From positions 310,001-374,000 of the forward strand of contig JAFIGX010000024.1 of assembly GCA_017849455.1 (NCBI GenBank): a DNA stretch of 64,000 nt, read 5' to 3'. Source of the stretch: Pseudobacter sp. (GTDB lineage Bacteria > Bacteroidota > Bacteroidia > Chitinophagales > Chitinophagaceae). The notes below the pieces were generated by a model that worked only from the letters and a program-made list of their open reading frames with translations, was not told the origin of the DNA and searched no databases. The translations under genes were made by a program, and so were the position numbers. This document shows, piece by piece, positions 25,109-33,777 of the stretch. The first letter of the stretch is position 1; the number at the start of each line of letters is the position of its first letter.

Positions 25109-26347
25109 ATGCAACAGGAAGGCGCGTCTTCAATGCATCATCCCCAAGCGGACAATATGAAAACCTGGAATGAATTACTGGAAGGTTATTGCAATGACCG
25201 GCTTACACCAGACGAACTGGAAGCCTTTCTGCAGGAAGCAGATGCACACCAGGAGGAGTTTGCAGGGGCTATTCATGCCATGCTGGTAGCAGGAAAAATG
25301 CCGCAGGCAGGGGATGAGCCATTGCGTGAACGGCTCTGGCAGCAGGTACTGGCGAAGGTGCGGCTGGCAGACGAAACGGGAATACCTGTACGCAGCATTC
25401 GCTGGTACCGGAAAACCTGGTTCCGCGTGGCGGCCATGGTATTCTTCACTGGCAGCCTGGTGGCCATGATCTGGTTGATGAACCCGACACCTTCACGAAA
25501 AAATGCGACTTCTGGTACTTCCATGGCAGTTCAGGATGCGGCCCCTGCCCATGAAGGGGCCATCCTTACACTGGCTGATGGAAAATCCATTCTGCTGGAT
25601 AGCCTGCCGGATGGCGTGATAGCCGTGGAAGGCAATACGAAAGTGACCATTGTGAATGGCCAGCTTGCGTATGAAGGAAGCCATGCAAAGAATGACGAGG
25701 TCAGCTTCAATACTATGTCGACCCCTAAAGGACGGATATACCATTTACAATTACCGGATGGTACGAAGGCATGGCTCAATGCGGCATCTTCGATCACCTA
25801 TCCTACCGCTTTTCCCGGCAGCGAAAGAAAAGTATCCATTACGGGGGAAGTTTATTTCGAAGTAGCCAGCAATGCGCGAAAACCTTTCCTGGTGTCAGTC
25901 GGGGACAGAGCCACGGTAGAAGTGCTGGGAACACACTTTAACGTGAATGGATATGCGGACGAACCGGTGATCAGCACCACGCTGCTGGAAGGAAGTGTAC
26001 GGGTGATGAATGGAAATAACGTTGTGCTAAAACCGGGAGAAATGGCTACCATCTCCAATGCTCCAACCTTGTCCCCATTGCCTATAAAAATTCAGAACGC
26101 CGATCCGGAAGCCGTCATGGCCTGGAAAAATGAACGCTTTTATTTCGACAATACGGATATTCCCACTATCATGCGACAACTGGCCAGGTGGTATGATGTG
26201 GAGATCGTATATGAAGGCGCCATTCCAGGCGGACATTTCAACGGTAAGCCATCCCGCCTGCTTCCCGCTTCGCAGATGCTGACACTGATCGGTTACAGTG
26301 GTGTCAACTGCAGGATAGAGGGGAAGAAGATCATCGTGATGGAATAA
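25109..26347 (+). CDS. FecR-family anti-sigma factor
   Basis: A membrane anti-sigma factor of up to 412 residues. The cytoplasmic N-terminal domain would hold the ECF sigma factor; a single transmembrane helix lies at about residues 105-125 (V-A-A-M-V-F-F-T-G-S-L-V-A-M-I-W). The periplasmic part has a FecR domain (M-S-T-P-K-G-R-I-Y-H-L-Q-L-P-D-G-T, about 202-218) and a C-terminal DUF4974/STN-like region ending in the M-L-T-L-I-G-Y-S pattern. The start is uncertain: ATGs at 25109, 25133 and 25157 are in frame, and 25133 has GGAAGG about 10 bases upstream. It receives a signal from the STN domain of the next gene product. Confidence 0.9.
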   Translation: MQQEGASSMHHPQADNMKTWNELLEGYCNDRLTPDELEAFLQEADAHQEEFAGAIHAMLVAGKMPQAGDEPLRERLWQQVLAKVRLADETGIPVRSIRWYRKTWFRVAAMVFFTGSLVAMIWLMNPTPSRKNATSGTSMAVQDAAPAHEGAILTLADGKSILLDSLPDGVIAVEGNTKVTIVNGQLAYEGSHAKNDEVSFNTMSTPKGRIYHLQLPDGTKAWLNAASSITYPTAFPGSERKVSITGEVYFEVASNARKPFLVSVGDRATVEVLGTHFNVNGYADEPVISTTLLEGSVRVMNGNNVVLKPGEMATISNAPTLSPLPIKIQNADPEAVMAWKNERFYFDNTDIPTIMRQLARWYDVEIVYEGAIPGGHFNGKPSRLLPASQMLTLIGYSGVNCRIEGKKIIVME

Positions 26348-26371
26348 CTTCAAAAACCCAAACCAAAAGCT

Positions 26372-29300
26372 ATGAGGTTGATATGCCTGTTCCTGCTTTT
26401 TGTATTACTACAACAGCAGGGATTTTCTCAAACACAAAAAATATCGATTTCCGGCAAGGGCCTGACGCTACGCCAGGTATTTGCCGAAATCGAAAAACAA
26501 ACCGACTATACCTTTTACTACAAGGTGGAAATTTTGGGAGACACCAGGAAAGTGGATGTGAATTTCAGGAACATCCCACTGCAACAGGCGCTGGATTCAC
26601 TCTTCACCAACCAGCCGCTCCAGTACAGGATCATAGAAAAGAATATCGTAGTTTCTTATGTAAAGCCCGCCAACCCGCGGCAGGTCGTACCGCTATCAGG
26701 ATATGTTACCAACAGGGATGGACAACCGTTACCGGGAGCCTCCGTTGTGGTCAGGAACTCCACAGCTTCGGCCATAACGGATGAACAGGGCAGGTTCGCC
26801 ATAAAGGCATCTGCCGGCGCCACCGTTGCCGCCAGCTTTGTGGGTCATATTACAAAAGAAGTACCTGTAACGGATGAAACGATCGCTACGGGAATGACTA
26901 TCCGGCTACAGGTATCTGATCAGAAGCTCGAAGAGGTCACCGTTGTATCCACCGGTTACCAGAAAATAAGCAAGGAAAGAGCTACCGGCTCTTTTGTTCA
27001 GATCAATAATGAACTCCTCAACCGCAGCGTTTCCACCAATATCATCGATCGCCTGGAAGGTATTGCCAGCGGCCTCACGTTCAACAGGAACAATGTAGCA
27101 GGCACCAATACCTCCGCCATCAGTATCCGTGGGAGGAATACCATTTTCGCCAACCCCAACCCGCTGATCGTTATCGACAATTTTCCGTACGATGGTGATA
27201 TGAGCAGCATCAATCCAAACGATGTTGAAAGCATCACTATCCTGAAAGACGCGGCTGCCGCATCGGTATGGGGCGCTTTTTCCGGAAATGGCGTAATAGT
27301 GATCACCACCAAAAGAGGGAAATTCAACCAGGCCGCCAGGGTTTCCGTGAGCAGTAATGTAACTGTGATGGACAAACCAGACCTGCATTATTATCCCAGG
27401 ATGGCGCTCACTGATTTTGTGGACCTTCAACGATGGCTCTTTGAGAAAGGGCATTTCAATGCACAGATCGCAGGCCGGAACGGTATTTCGCCGGTACTGG
27501 ATATCCTGAACAAAGAAAAAAATAACCTGATCTCTCCTGACGAAGCGAAGAGACAAATAAATGAACTCCGTACAAGGGATGAACTGGCGGAAAGAGAGAA
27601 GTATCTCTACCGCACGGCTGTGAACCAACAGTATAATGTAAATATCTCCGGAGGGTCTGCCAATAACCGGTATGCGCTCTCCATGGGGTTCGATAAGAAC
27701 GCCGCCTCACTTGTGAACGTGTTCTACCAGCGGTTTACCCTGAATGGGAACAATACCTGGAAATTTTTGAACGACAAACTGGACCTCACGACCGATCTCT
27801 ATTTCACCAGGAGCCGTGATGTGAACAACAATGGGATGCTCGTCGATGGCGCTATTTCGACCAATCCTTTCTTCACTTTCAAGGATGCAAATGGCAACGC
27901 CGCCATTGCCAATTATACCCAGGAAACGATGCGACCAGGTTATATAGACACAGCAGGGGCCGGCCTTTTGCTCGACTGGTATGCACGGCCGCTCGACGAG
28001 ATCGATAGGGGTGATAACAAGACAAATAAAACGGAATACCGGGTCAACATCAATCTTGCCTATAAGATCACCCCCGGCCTGACCGCTACCGCTTACTATC
28101 AATACAACAGTGCCTTCTCCAGTCAAAAACAGTTTTTCAGCCAGGAAACATTTTTTGTGCGGGACCTGATCAACCGGTACAGCCAGATCGATTACAACAG
28201 ACGCACCATCACAAGACCAATCCCATTGGGTGGTATTATGCAGACCAGGGAGAATTCTTATGAAGGACATCTCTTCCGCGGGCAACTTGATTACAAACAA
28301 AAATGGGGATCAGATCATGAGTTGACAGCCATTGCCGTTGCCGAGATCAGGAAAACCGACAACTTCCTGGTCAATGACCGGCAGTATGGATATAACAAAG
28401 ACCTTGCTATCATGCAGCCGGTAGATTATTTGAGATCTTATCCGATGCTGTATAATCCTTTTGAGCAAAGGCAGATCCCTTATTTCAATTCAAGGGTCGG
28501 CAATGCAGACAGGTTCATCTCTTATCTTGCCAATGCTTCTTATACCTATGCAGACAGGTATACCTTCTATGCGAGCGCCCGCCAGGAAGCGTCCAACCTG
28601 TTTGGAGTGGAAACAAACCAGCGCACAGTGCCACTCTGGTCTGCCAGCGCCGGATGGGAATTGTCACGCGAAAGTTTTTACCGCATAACCTGGTTGCCAT
28701 TTATGAAACTGCGGCTATCCTATGGGTATATGGGCAACCTCGACAGAACAGTATCTGCCTACCTTACGGCCGACAGGTTGGGTATGAATTCCTGGGGAGT
28801 GGGATCAGGCTCCATCCAAAATCCACCCAATCCATCCCTGCGTTGGGAGAAGAGCCGGTCCATCAATATCGGCCTCGACTTCGCTACTGCCAACCGGCGT
28901 ATTGAAGGCTCCATTGAATACTATTCCAAAAAAGGAATTGATCTCATTGCTTACAGTCCAATGGCCCCATCAACAGGCGTGACCTTATTCAAAGGGAATA
29001 CGGCCGATATGAGATCAAGGGGGATCGATCTTACGCTCAATACCAGGAACCTCACCGGGGCGCTGCAGTGGAATACCGCCTTCCTGTTCAGCTTCAACAA
29101 AGAAAAGCTGACCAATTATAAAGCCAAACAAGCCGCTATCGGCAACTATCTCAACAGTGGTTTGCTGGCGCCCCTGGAAGGAAGGCCACTATATTCCATT
29201 TATAGTTACGTGTGGGCAGGGCTCGATGCCAATGGTGATCCGCAAGGATACCTGGATGGAAAAGTATCCAAAGATTATGCTGCTTTTTTCGCTTCGCAGA

Positions 29301-29824
29301 ATTTCGACAATCTACATTTTCATGGTTCCAGGTATCCTGTTTATTTCGGTAACATGCTCAATACTTTCGCATGGAAAGCACTTTCCCTGTCCTTCAATAT
29401 TACCTACAAGTTCGGGCATTATTTCAGAGCACCTTCAGTGAATTATGGAAGCATCGTCAACTATGGTTATTCCTTCAGTCATCCGGATTATGACCTGCGC
29501 TGGCAAAAACCGGGTGATGAGCTGATCACAAATGTTCCAGCATTCCGTTATCCGCTGGTGTCGTCCCGTGATGAGTTCTACAGGTCCTCATCGGTGCTGG
29601 TGGAAAAAGGAGATCATATCCGCCTGAAAGATGCACGCATCGGGTATACATTTTCGTCTGTTCGTTTCGGAAATGCATCCATCCGCTCTATCAGGCTTTT
29701 TGTGTTTGCCAACAACCTGGGTATTCTCTGGAAAGCCACCAAACAATCCTTGGACCCCGATTACACTACCGATGTTTTGCCCCAGCCACGCAGTTTTTCA
29801 GTAGGAGCAAACATCGATTTTTAA
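26372..29824 (+). CDS. SusC/RagA-family TonB-dependent transducer with STN domain
   Basis: A 1150-residue outer-membrane importer. A signal peptide (cleavage near Q-G-F-S-Q, residue 20) leads to an STN secretin/TonB short domain (about 25-95, L-T-L-R-Q-V-F-A-E-I-E). This domain contacts FecR. A carboxypeptidase-regulatory-like domain follows (about 110-185, S-G-Y-V-T-N-R-D-G-Q-P-L). The plug ends in F-S-G-N-G-V-I-V-I-T-T-K-R-G-K, then comes the barrel with terminal N-I-D-F. The presence of STN matches the upstream sigma/FecR pair, so this is a surface-signalling system. Substrate unknown; the partner SusD and a thioredoxin-like protein are downstream. Confidence 0.93.
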   Translation: MRLICLFLLFVLLQQQGFSQTQKISISGKGLTLRQVFAEIEKQTDYTFYYKVEILGDTRKVDVNFRNIPLQQALDSLFTNQPLQYRIIEKNIVVSYVKPANPRQVVPLSGYVTNRDGQPLPGASVVVRNSTASAITDEQGRFAIKASAGATVAASFVGHITKEVPVTDETIATGMTIRLQVSDQKLEEVTVVSTGYQKISKERATGSFVQINNELLNRSVSTNIIDRLEGIASGLTFNRNNVAGTNTSAISIRGRNTIFANPNPLIVIDNFPYDGDMSSINPNDVESITILKDAAAASVWGAFSGNGVIVITTKRGKFNQAARVSVSSNVTVMDKPDLHYYPRMALTDFVDLQRWLFEKGHFNAQIAGRNGISPVLDILNKEKNNLISPDEAKRQINELRTRDELAEREKYLYRTAVNQQYNVNISGGSANNRYALSMGFDKNAASLVNVFYQRFTLNGNNTWKFLNDKLDLTTDLYFTRSRDVNNNGMLVDGAISTNPFFTFKDANGNAAIANYTQETMRPGYIDTAGAGLLLDWYARPLDEIDRGDNKTNKTEYRVNINLAYKITPGLTATAYYQYNSAFSSQKQFFSQETFFVRDLINRYSQIDYNRRTITRPIPLGGIMQTRENSYEGHLFRGQLDYKQKWGSDHELTAIAVAEIRKTDNFLVNDRQYGYNKDLAIMQPVDYLRSYPMLYNPFEQRQIPYFNSRVGNADRFISYLANASYTYADRYTFYASARQEASNLFGVETNQRTVPLWSASAGWELSRESFYRITWLPFMKLRLSYGYMGNLDRTVSAYLTADRLGMNSWGVGSGSIQNPPNPSLRWEKSRSINIGLDFATANRRIEGSIEYYSKKGIDLIAYSPMAPSTGVTLFKGNTADMRSRGIDLTLNTRNLTGALQWNTAFLFSFNKEKLTNYKAKQAAIGNYLNSGLLAPLEGRPLYSIYSYVWAGLDANGDPQGYLDGKVSKDYAAFFASQNFDNLHFHGSRYPVYFGNMLNTFAWKALSLSFNITYKFGHYFRAPSVNYGSIVNYGYSFSHPDYDLRWQKPGDELITNVPAFRYPLVSSRDEFYRSSSVLVEKGDHIRLKDARIGYTFSSVRFGNASIRSIRLFVFANNLGILWKATKQSLDPDYTTDVLPQPRSFSVGANIDF

Positions 29825-29843
29825 CTCAATCAATTGAAACAGG

Positions 29844-31223
29844 ATGAAGAACTTTCATATAAAGCAGATCTGCGTTTTACTCCTGGGTAGCCTGGGGATC
29901 GCCTCCTGCAGTAAAAACAGCTTCCTCGATGTAAAACCTTCTACAAGCCTGGTAGTTCCTTCCAGCCTGGAAGATTTTCAGGCCCTGCTCGATAATGACA
30001 ATTTCATGAATTTAACCCCGGTCATGGGAGAGCTGGCATCGGATAATTTTTATATGCCATTTGCCGACTGGCAGGCGATCTATGAACCGCATGAGCGGAA
30101 CAGTTATATATGGGCAAAGGATATTTATGAAGGAAAAGGCGGGATAGAGGACTGGAACGTTCTGTACAGGCAGGTTTTTACCTCCAATGCCGTATTGGAA
30201 GGACTGGAAAAATCGACACCCACGGCTTCCGGCCGTCAACAATGGAATGCCTTGAAGGGAAGCGCCTTGTTTTTCAGAGCCTATGCTTTCTATAACCTGG
30301 CCATGGTATTTGCATTGCCTTATGATGCTGCATCAGCAGGTAAGGATATGGGTATTCCCCTGCGGCTTTCCGCCAATGTCAATACGCCTGTTCAAAGGGC
30401 CGGCCTCCGCGAAACGATCGACAAGATACTGGCTGATCTCCATGAGGCAGGTAAACTCCTTCCTGGAACTATTCCCGAATACCGGAACAGACCTTCACAA
30501 CCTGCAGTAGCTGCATTGCTTGGCCGGATCTATCTGAGCCTGCGGGATTATGAAAAAGCAGCCCTGTATGCAGACAGTTGTTTGCGGATGCATAATAAGC
30601 TCATCGACTATAAAGCCGCCACAGCAGGTCTCTTTCCTTTCTCGAAGTCCAATGATGAAGTGATATTCCAGAGCACCTTCACCAGAACAAGCATACTGCT
30701 CGCCCTGGCAAGCCCCGGCACCATTGTTGACCCGCCCCTGCTGGCTGCTTACAAGACAGGCGACCTGCGGCCCCAGTTGATTTTCAGGAAAGGGTGGACA
30801 GGCGCTGTGAACCCCGGCGGAAGCTATACTCAGAACATCTTTCAGTTCACCGGACTGGCTACCGATGAGGTATACCTGATAAGAGCAGAGTGCCGGGCAA
30901 GGGCCGGGCAACCCGGACCAGCCATGGATGACATCAACAAATTGCTGAAGAACCGGTTCACTTCCGCAGACTTTGTTCCGCTTACTGCCACCGACGGGCC
31001 GCAGGCGCTTTCCATTGTGCTCGACGAACGAAGGAAGGAGATGCCCTTCAGAGGAATCCGGTTCACTGATCTCAAAAGACTGAATAAGGAAGGATACAAT
31101 ATCGTGGTCCGCCGTAATCTCAACGGACAGGTCTACGAGTTGGCGCCTAATGATATCCGCTATGCAATCCCGATCCCTCCGGATGAAATAAACATTAGCG
31201 GTATCCCTCAAAACAACAGATAA
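29844..31223 (+). CDS. SusD/RagB-family outer membrane lipoprotein
   Basis: A 459-residue surface lipoprotein with lipobox G-I-A-S-C (Cys near 22) followed by S-K-N-S-F-L-D-V-K-P. This is the classic RagB/SusD N-terminus (L-D-V-K-P-x-x-S-x-V-V-P). The N-terminal TPR-like domain and the C-terminal segment F-R-G-I-R-F-T-D-L-K-R fit the canonical SusD family rather than SusD-like_2. It caps the barrel of the preceding SusC, 19 bases upstream. Substrate is not deducible. Confidence 0.93.
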   Translation: MKNFHIKQICVLLLGSLGIASCSKNSFLDVKPSTSLVVPSSLEDFQALLDNDNFMNLTPVMGELASDNFYMPFADWQAIYEPHERNSYIWAKDIYEGKGGIEDWNVLYRQVFTSNAVLEGLEKSTPTASGRQQWNALKGSALFFRAYAFYNLAMVFALPYDAASAGKDMGIPLRLSANVNTPVQRAGLRETIDKILADLHEAGKLLPGTIPEYRNRPSQPAVAALLGRIYLSLRDYEKAALYADSCLRMHNKLIDYKAATAGLFPFSKSNDEVIFQSTFTRTSILLALASPGTIVDPPLLAAYKTGDLRPQLIFRKGWTGAVNPGGSYTQNIFQFTGLATDEVYLIRAECRARAGQPGPAMDDINKLLKNRFTSADFVPLTATDGPQALSIVLDERRKEMPFRGIRFTDLKRLNKEGYNIVVRRNLNGQVYELAPNDIRYAIPIPPDEINISGIPQNNR

Positions 31224-31245
31224 ATCATCTTTAAAACCCATAGTC

Positions 31246-32778
31246 ATGAACAAAAGACAATTTTGTGTAACCCTGCTATGCCTGATCTCATTGATCACAC
31301 AGGCACAACGGGTCCGTATTTCCGGAACGGTTGCCGGCCAACCGGCTGACTGGAGCAAGCTCACGATGCGTGTTTGGGAAACGGCCTACACGGCGGGCAT
31401 TCAACAACACGTACCCTACCGCGTGATCAATTCAACGATCACGGACGGACGTTTCAGCTTTACCATCGACGATGTAAAGGACATCGTATTTTTTTCCATC
31501 GGTTATAAGAAGCCGGATTCCGACAATTTCTTTCCTTTCGTGGAATTGTATCCCGCGGAACCTTCAGATGATCTCCAGGTTGACCTGGGCCGTATTCATT
31601 CGGATACATTTAAAGTTGAAGACCTCATAGCTCCATTGATCAGGTATTATACGACGCAGGTTTCGTGGGCTGGTAAAGGAGTGGCCAAACTCCGGGTATT
31701 GAATGCTTTTGAGCGCGAAGCGTTCAGGAGGGACAGCATCAGAAGAACGCAACCCGCAATCCTTGTCGGGCCTAACAATGCGATCAGCGTATCCGAAGCC
31801 ACGCTGCCTGAATATGAATCGAGAATGAAAACCATGCTGGCCAGCGTGGATGCTGTTTCGCAGGGATTGAACCGTAAAATGGCTGATCTGCTCCGGGCCA
31901 TAGCCATGGGACGAAATCTTTCCATTTATTATGGGATGCTGACTGGTAATCTCTCGGTATTGAAATATTACTCTCCGTCTACCTATGAAAAAGACAGGGA
32001 AAAAATGAAAGCGCTCTACGAAAAGATCGATAAGGGACCGGCCATAGCGGAGAGTATCGGTGCACTAGTCCCCGATTTTCTACAAATGACGATGGCAAAA
32101 GCGAACCTGTTGCGGGCTTTGTTACAGGATGAGCCTGCCGTATATGGTCAGATCAAAAAGAATTATTCCGGCCTACTACGGGATAAGCTGATCTGTAATT
32201 ATTTCCTGGAAAACGGAAGGAACCTTCCTAACATCAAAGAACTGCTGGATGATGCACTTGGTTTCGTGAAGACTGCTTCCTGTCTTGACCTTCTCAATAA
32301 CACCGTGCGTACATCCACGCCTGGAATGCCCGCGTATGCTTTTGCCCTGCCCGATGCCAATGGTAAGGTGATCAGGCTCGCCGATCTCAAAGGAAAAGTG
32401 GTGTTCATTGATTTCTGGTATACCGGCTGCGGCGCCTGCAGCAAGTTCTACCTGACGGTCCTACATGAAGTGGAGAAGACTTTTGCCGGACGGGAGGATA
32501 TAGTCTTTTTAACGATCAGTATCGATTCCACAAAAGAACAATGGTTGAAAAGCCTGAAAGAAGGCAGATATACATCTACAGATGCTCCTAATGTCATCAA
32601 CCTCTACACCGATGGCCAGGCTGCGGAGCATGAGATCATCAAATGGTATAAGATCAGGGGATATCCTCAGCAAATACTGATCGGCAAAGATGGAAAGATA
32701 ATCCGGGCTACCAGCCTGCAACTGCCTGTCGACCCATTGATCTCCATCATCAAAGGAGCCCTGGGAACAGCCGGATAA
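31246..32778 (+). CDS. TlpA/ResA-type thioredoxin-fold protein with N-terminal beta domain
   Basis: A 510-residue exported protein. A signal peptide (cleavage near L-I-T-Q-A-Q, residue 20) is followed by a beta-rich region (about 25-130). A helical middle part comes next, then a C-terminal TlpA/AhpC-TSA thioredoxin domain (about 365-505). The redox motif is W-Y-T-G-C-G-A-C with Cys395 and Cys398, and the cis-proline segment is R-G-Y-P-Q-Q (about 472-477). It likely works as a periplasmic thiol:disulfide reductant. Such genes often follow SusC/SusD pairs in Chitinophagaceae; what they reduce is not known. A strong terminator ends the operon after it. Confidence 0.88.
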   Translation: MNKRQFCVTLLCLISLITQAQRVRISGTVAGQPADWSKLTMRVWETAYTAGIQQHVPYRVINSTITDGRFSFTIDDVKDIVFFSIGYKKPDSDNFFPFVELYPAEPSDDLQVDLGRIHSDTFKVEDLIAPLIRYYTTQVSWAGKGVAKLRVLNAFEREAFRRDSIRRTQPAILVGPNNAISVSEATLPEYESRMKTMLASVDAVSQGLNRKMADLLRAIAMGRNLSIYYGMLTGNLSVLKYYSPSTYEKDREKMKALYEKIDKGPAIAESIGALVPDFLQMTMAKANLLRALLQDEPAVYGQIKKNYSGLLRDKLICNYFLENGRNLPNIKELLDDALGFVKTASCLDLLNNTVRTSTPGMPAYAFALPDANGKVIRLADLKGKVVFIDFWYTGCGACSKFYLTVLHEVEKTFAGREDIVFLTISIDSTKEQWLKSLKEGRYTSTDAPNVINLYTDGQAAEHEIIKWYKIRGYPQQILIGKDGKIIRATSLQLPVDPLISIIKGALGTAG

Positions 32779-32852
32779 TACCCGTTACCTGCTGAATGTA
32801 AAGTTCAGACATTCAGGGCTATGAAATACATACTACTCCATCCTGAACCCTA

Positions 32853-32881
32853 CCTGCCGGAATTTTCCGGCAGGTTTTTTT
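32853..32881 (+). terminator. Rho-independent terminator of the sigma-SusCD-TlpA operon
   Basis: An 8-bp G/C-rich stem pairs CCTGCCGG (32853-32860) with CCGGCAGG (32867-32874) around a 6-nt loop, followed by seven T (32875-32881). Confidence 0.92.
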
Positions 32882-33155
32882 ATGATAACCCTTGCCTTAC
32901 CAGCACCTATTCAAGTACTACTCATGTCCACTATCCGTATTTCTACTGTAGTTTGTTTTACTCTTTTTCCATATATTTGATTAATATTATACGTATTGCA
33001 TGACACGCTCGCTCTACTTGGTAGCCCAAAACCTTTATCGACTGTAACGACTTCAGAAATTCTCCCGTGTATCCCACATTGACGCATTACCCTTGATTGC
33101 ACTGGTTGGTAGCAAACTGATAGCAATTTTTAACCACTTAAAACAATTCCTGCTT
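32882..33155 (+). other. Non-coding leader region before the secreted-protein cluster
   Basis: No gene is seen in these 274 bases. TATATTTG (32972-32979), an exact TAnnTTTG, is preceded by TTTG at 32952-32955 (16-base spacing) and is the likely promoter. It would leave a leader of about 170 bases, in which no clear riboswitch or hairpin could be recognised. Confidence 0.5.
32972..32979 (+). promoter_or_regulatory. -7 promoter element for the 33.1-37.1 kb cluster
   Basis: TATATTTG, an exact TAnnTTTG match, with TTTG 16 bases upstream as possible -33 element. The predicted start is near 32986, far ahead of the ATG at 33156. Confidence 0.5.
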
Positions 33156-33719
33156 ATGAAAGAAATCTACAAGCCGGGGTTTGCATTGGTATTTGTTTTG
33201 CTCTCCAACCTCACCATGGCGCAAAATGTTACGCCTTTTGTTTTCAATGCCTCTGGCGGTACCTATGTAAATGCAGATTCCTACTATCAATTCGAATGGA
33301 GCATCGGCGAACTCACCATCATCGATCCTATGGCAAAGCTCGATAGCTCACTAACGGTGATGCATGGGGTATTGCAACCCTGCACTGACAAGATCGGTAA
33401 ATCTCCTCTCTTTGTTGTTTTCGAACCTGGCGAATTCAAGGTCTTCCCCAATCCAACCAAAGGGCGGTTTGAAGTAGACTACTTCGTACGGGAATCGGGC
33501 CGGATGGAGATCCAGCTCACCGATGCGAACGGCCTGGTCCTGCAAACCAAGTCTTACCAATACAACGGCTGCTGCCGCATCGATTACTTCGACCTCACAC
33601 CTTATCAGAACGGCATTTACTTCGTGATCGCTACACTATACCCGGATACGTTGCGCGGAGGGGACAACGCGAATGTTGTTCGCCATAGCGGTTTCAAAGT
33701 CATTAAGGCCGGTCATTGA
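33156..33719 (+). CDS. Secreted protein with type IX (Por) sorting-like C-terminal domain
   Basis: A 187-residue exported protein. The ATG at 33156 opens on a signal peptide (L-S-N-L-T-M-A-Q, cleavage near residue 23). The middle includes W-S-I-G-E-L-T-I-I-D, common in Bacteroidota secreted proteins. The C-terminal ~85 residues resemble a type A sorting domain: F-K-V-F-P-N-P-T-K-G-R-F-E-V, then an immunoglobulin-like run and Y-Q-N-G-I-Y-F-V-I-A-T, ending in K-V-I-K-A. This suggests export by the type IX system. Function unknown. It leads a row of three genes for exported proteins, 58 bases ahead of the large repeat protein. Confidence 0.82.
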   Translation: MKEIYKPGFALVFVLLSNLTMAQNVTPFVFNASGGTYVNADSYYQFEWSIGELTIIDPMAKLDSSLTVMHGVLQPCTDKIGKSPLFVVFEPGEFKVFPNPTKGRFEVDYFVRESGRMEIQLTDANGLVLQTKSYQYNGCCRIDYFDLTPYQNGIYFVIATLYPDTLRGGDNANVVRHSGFKVIKAGH

Positions 33720-33777
33720 TCCATCATCATAATTCATATTTCTTATTCTCTCCATTAACCTATTTAATACAACGTCT

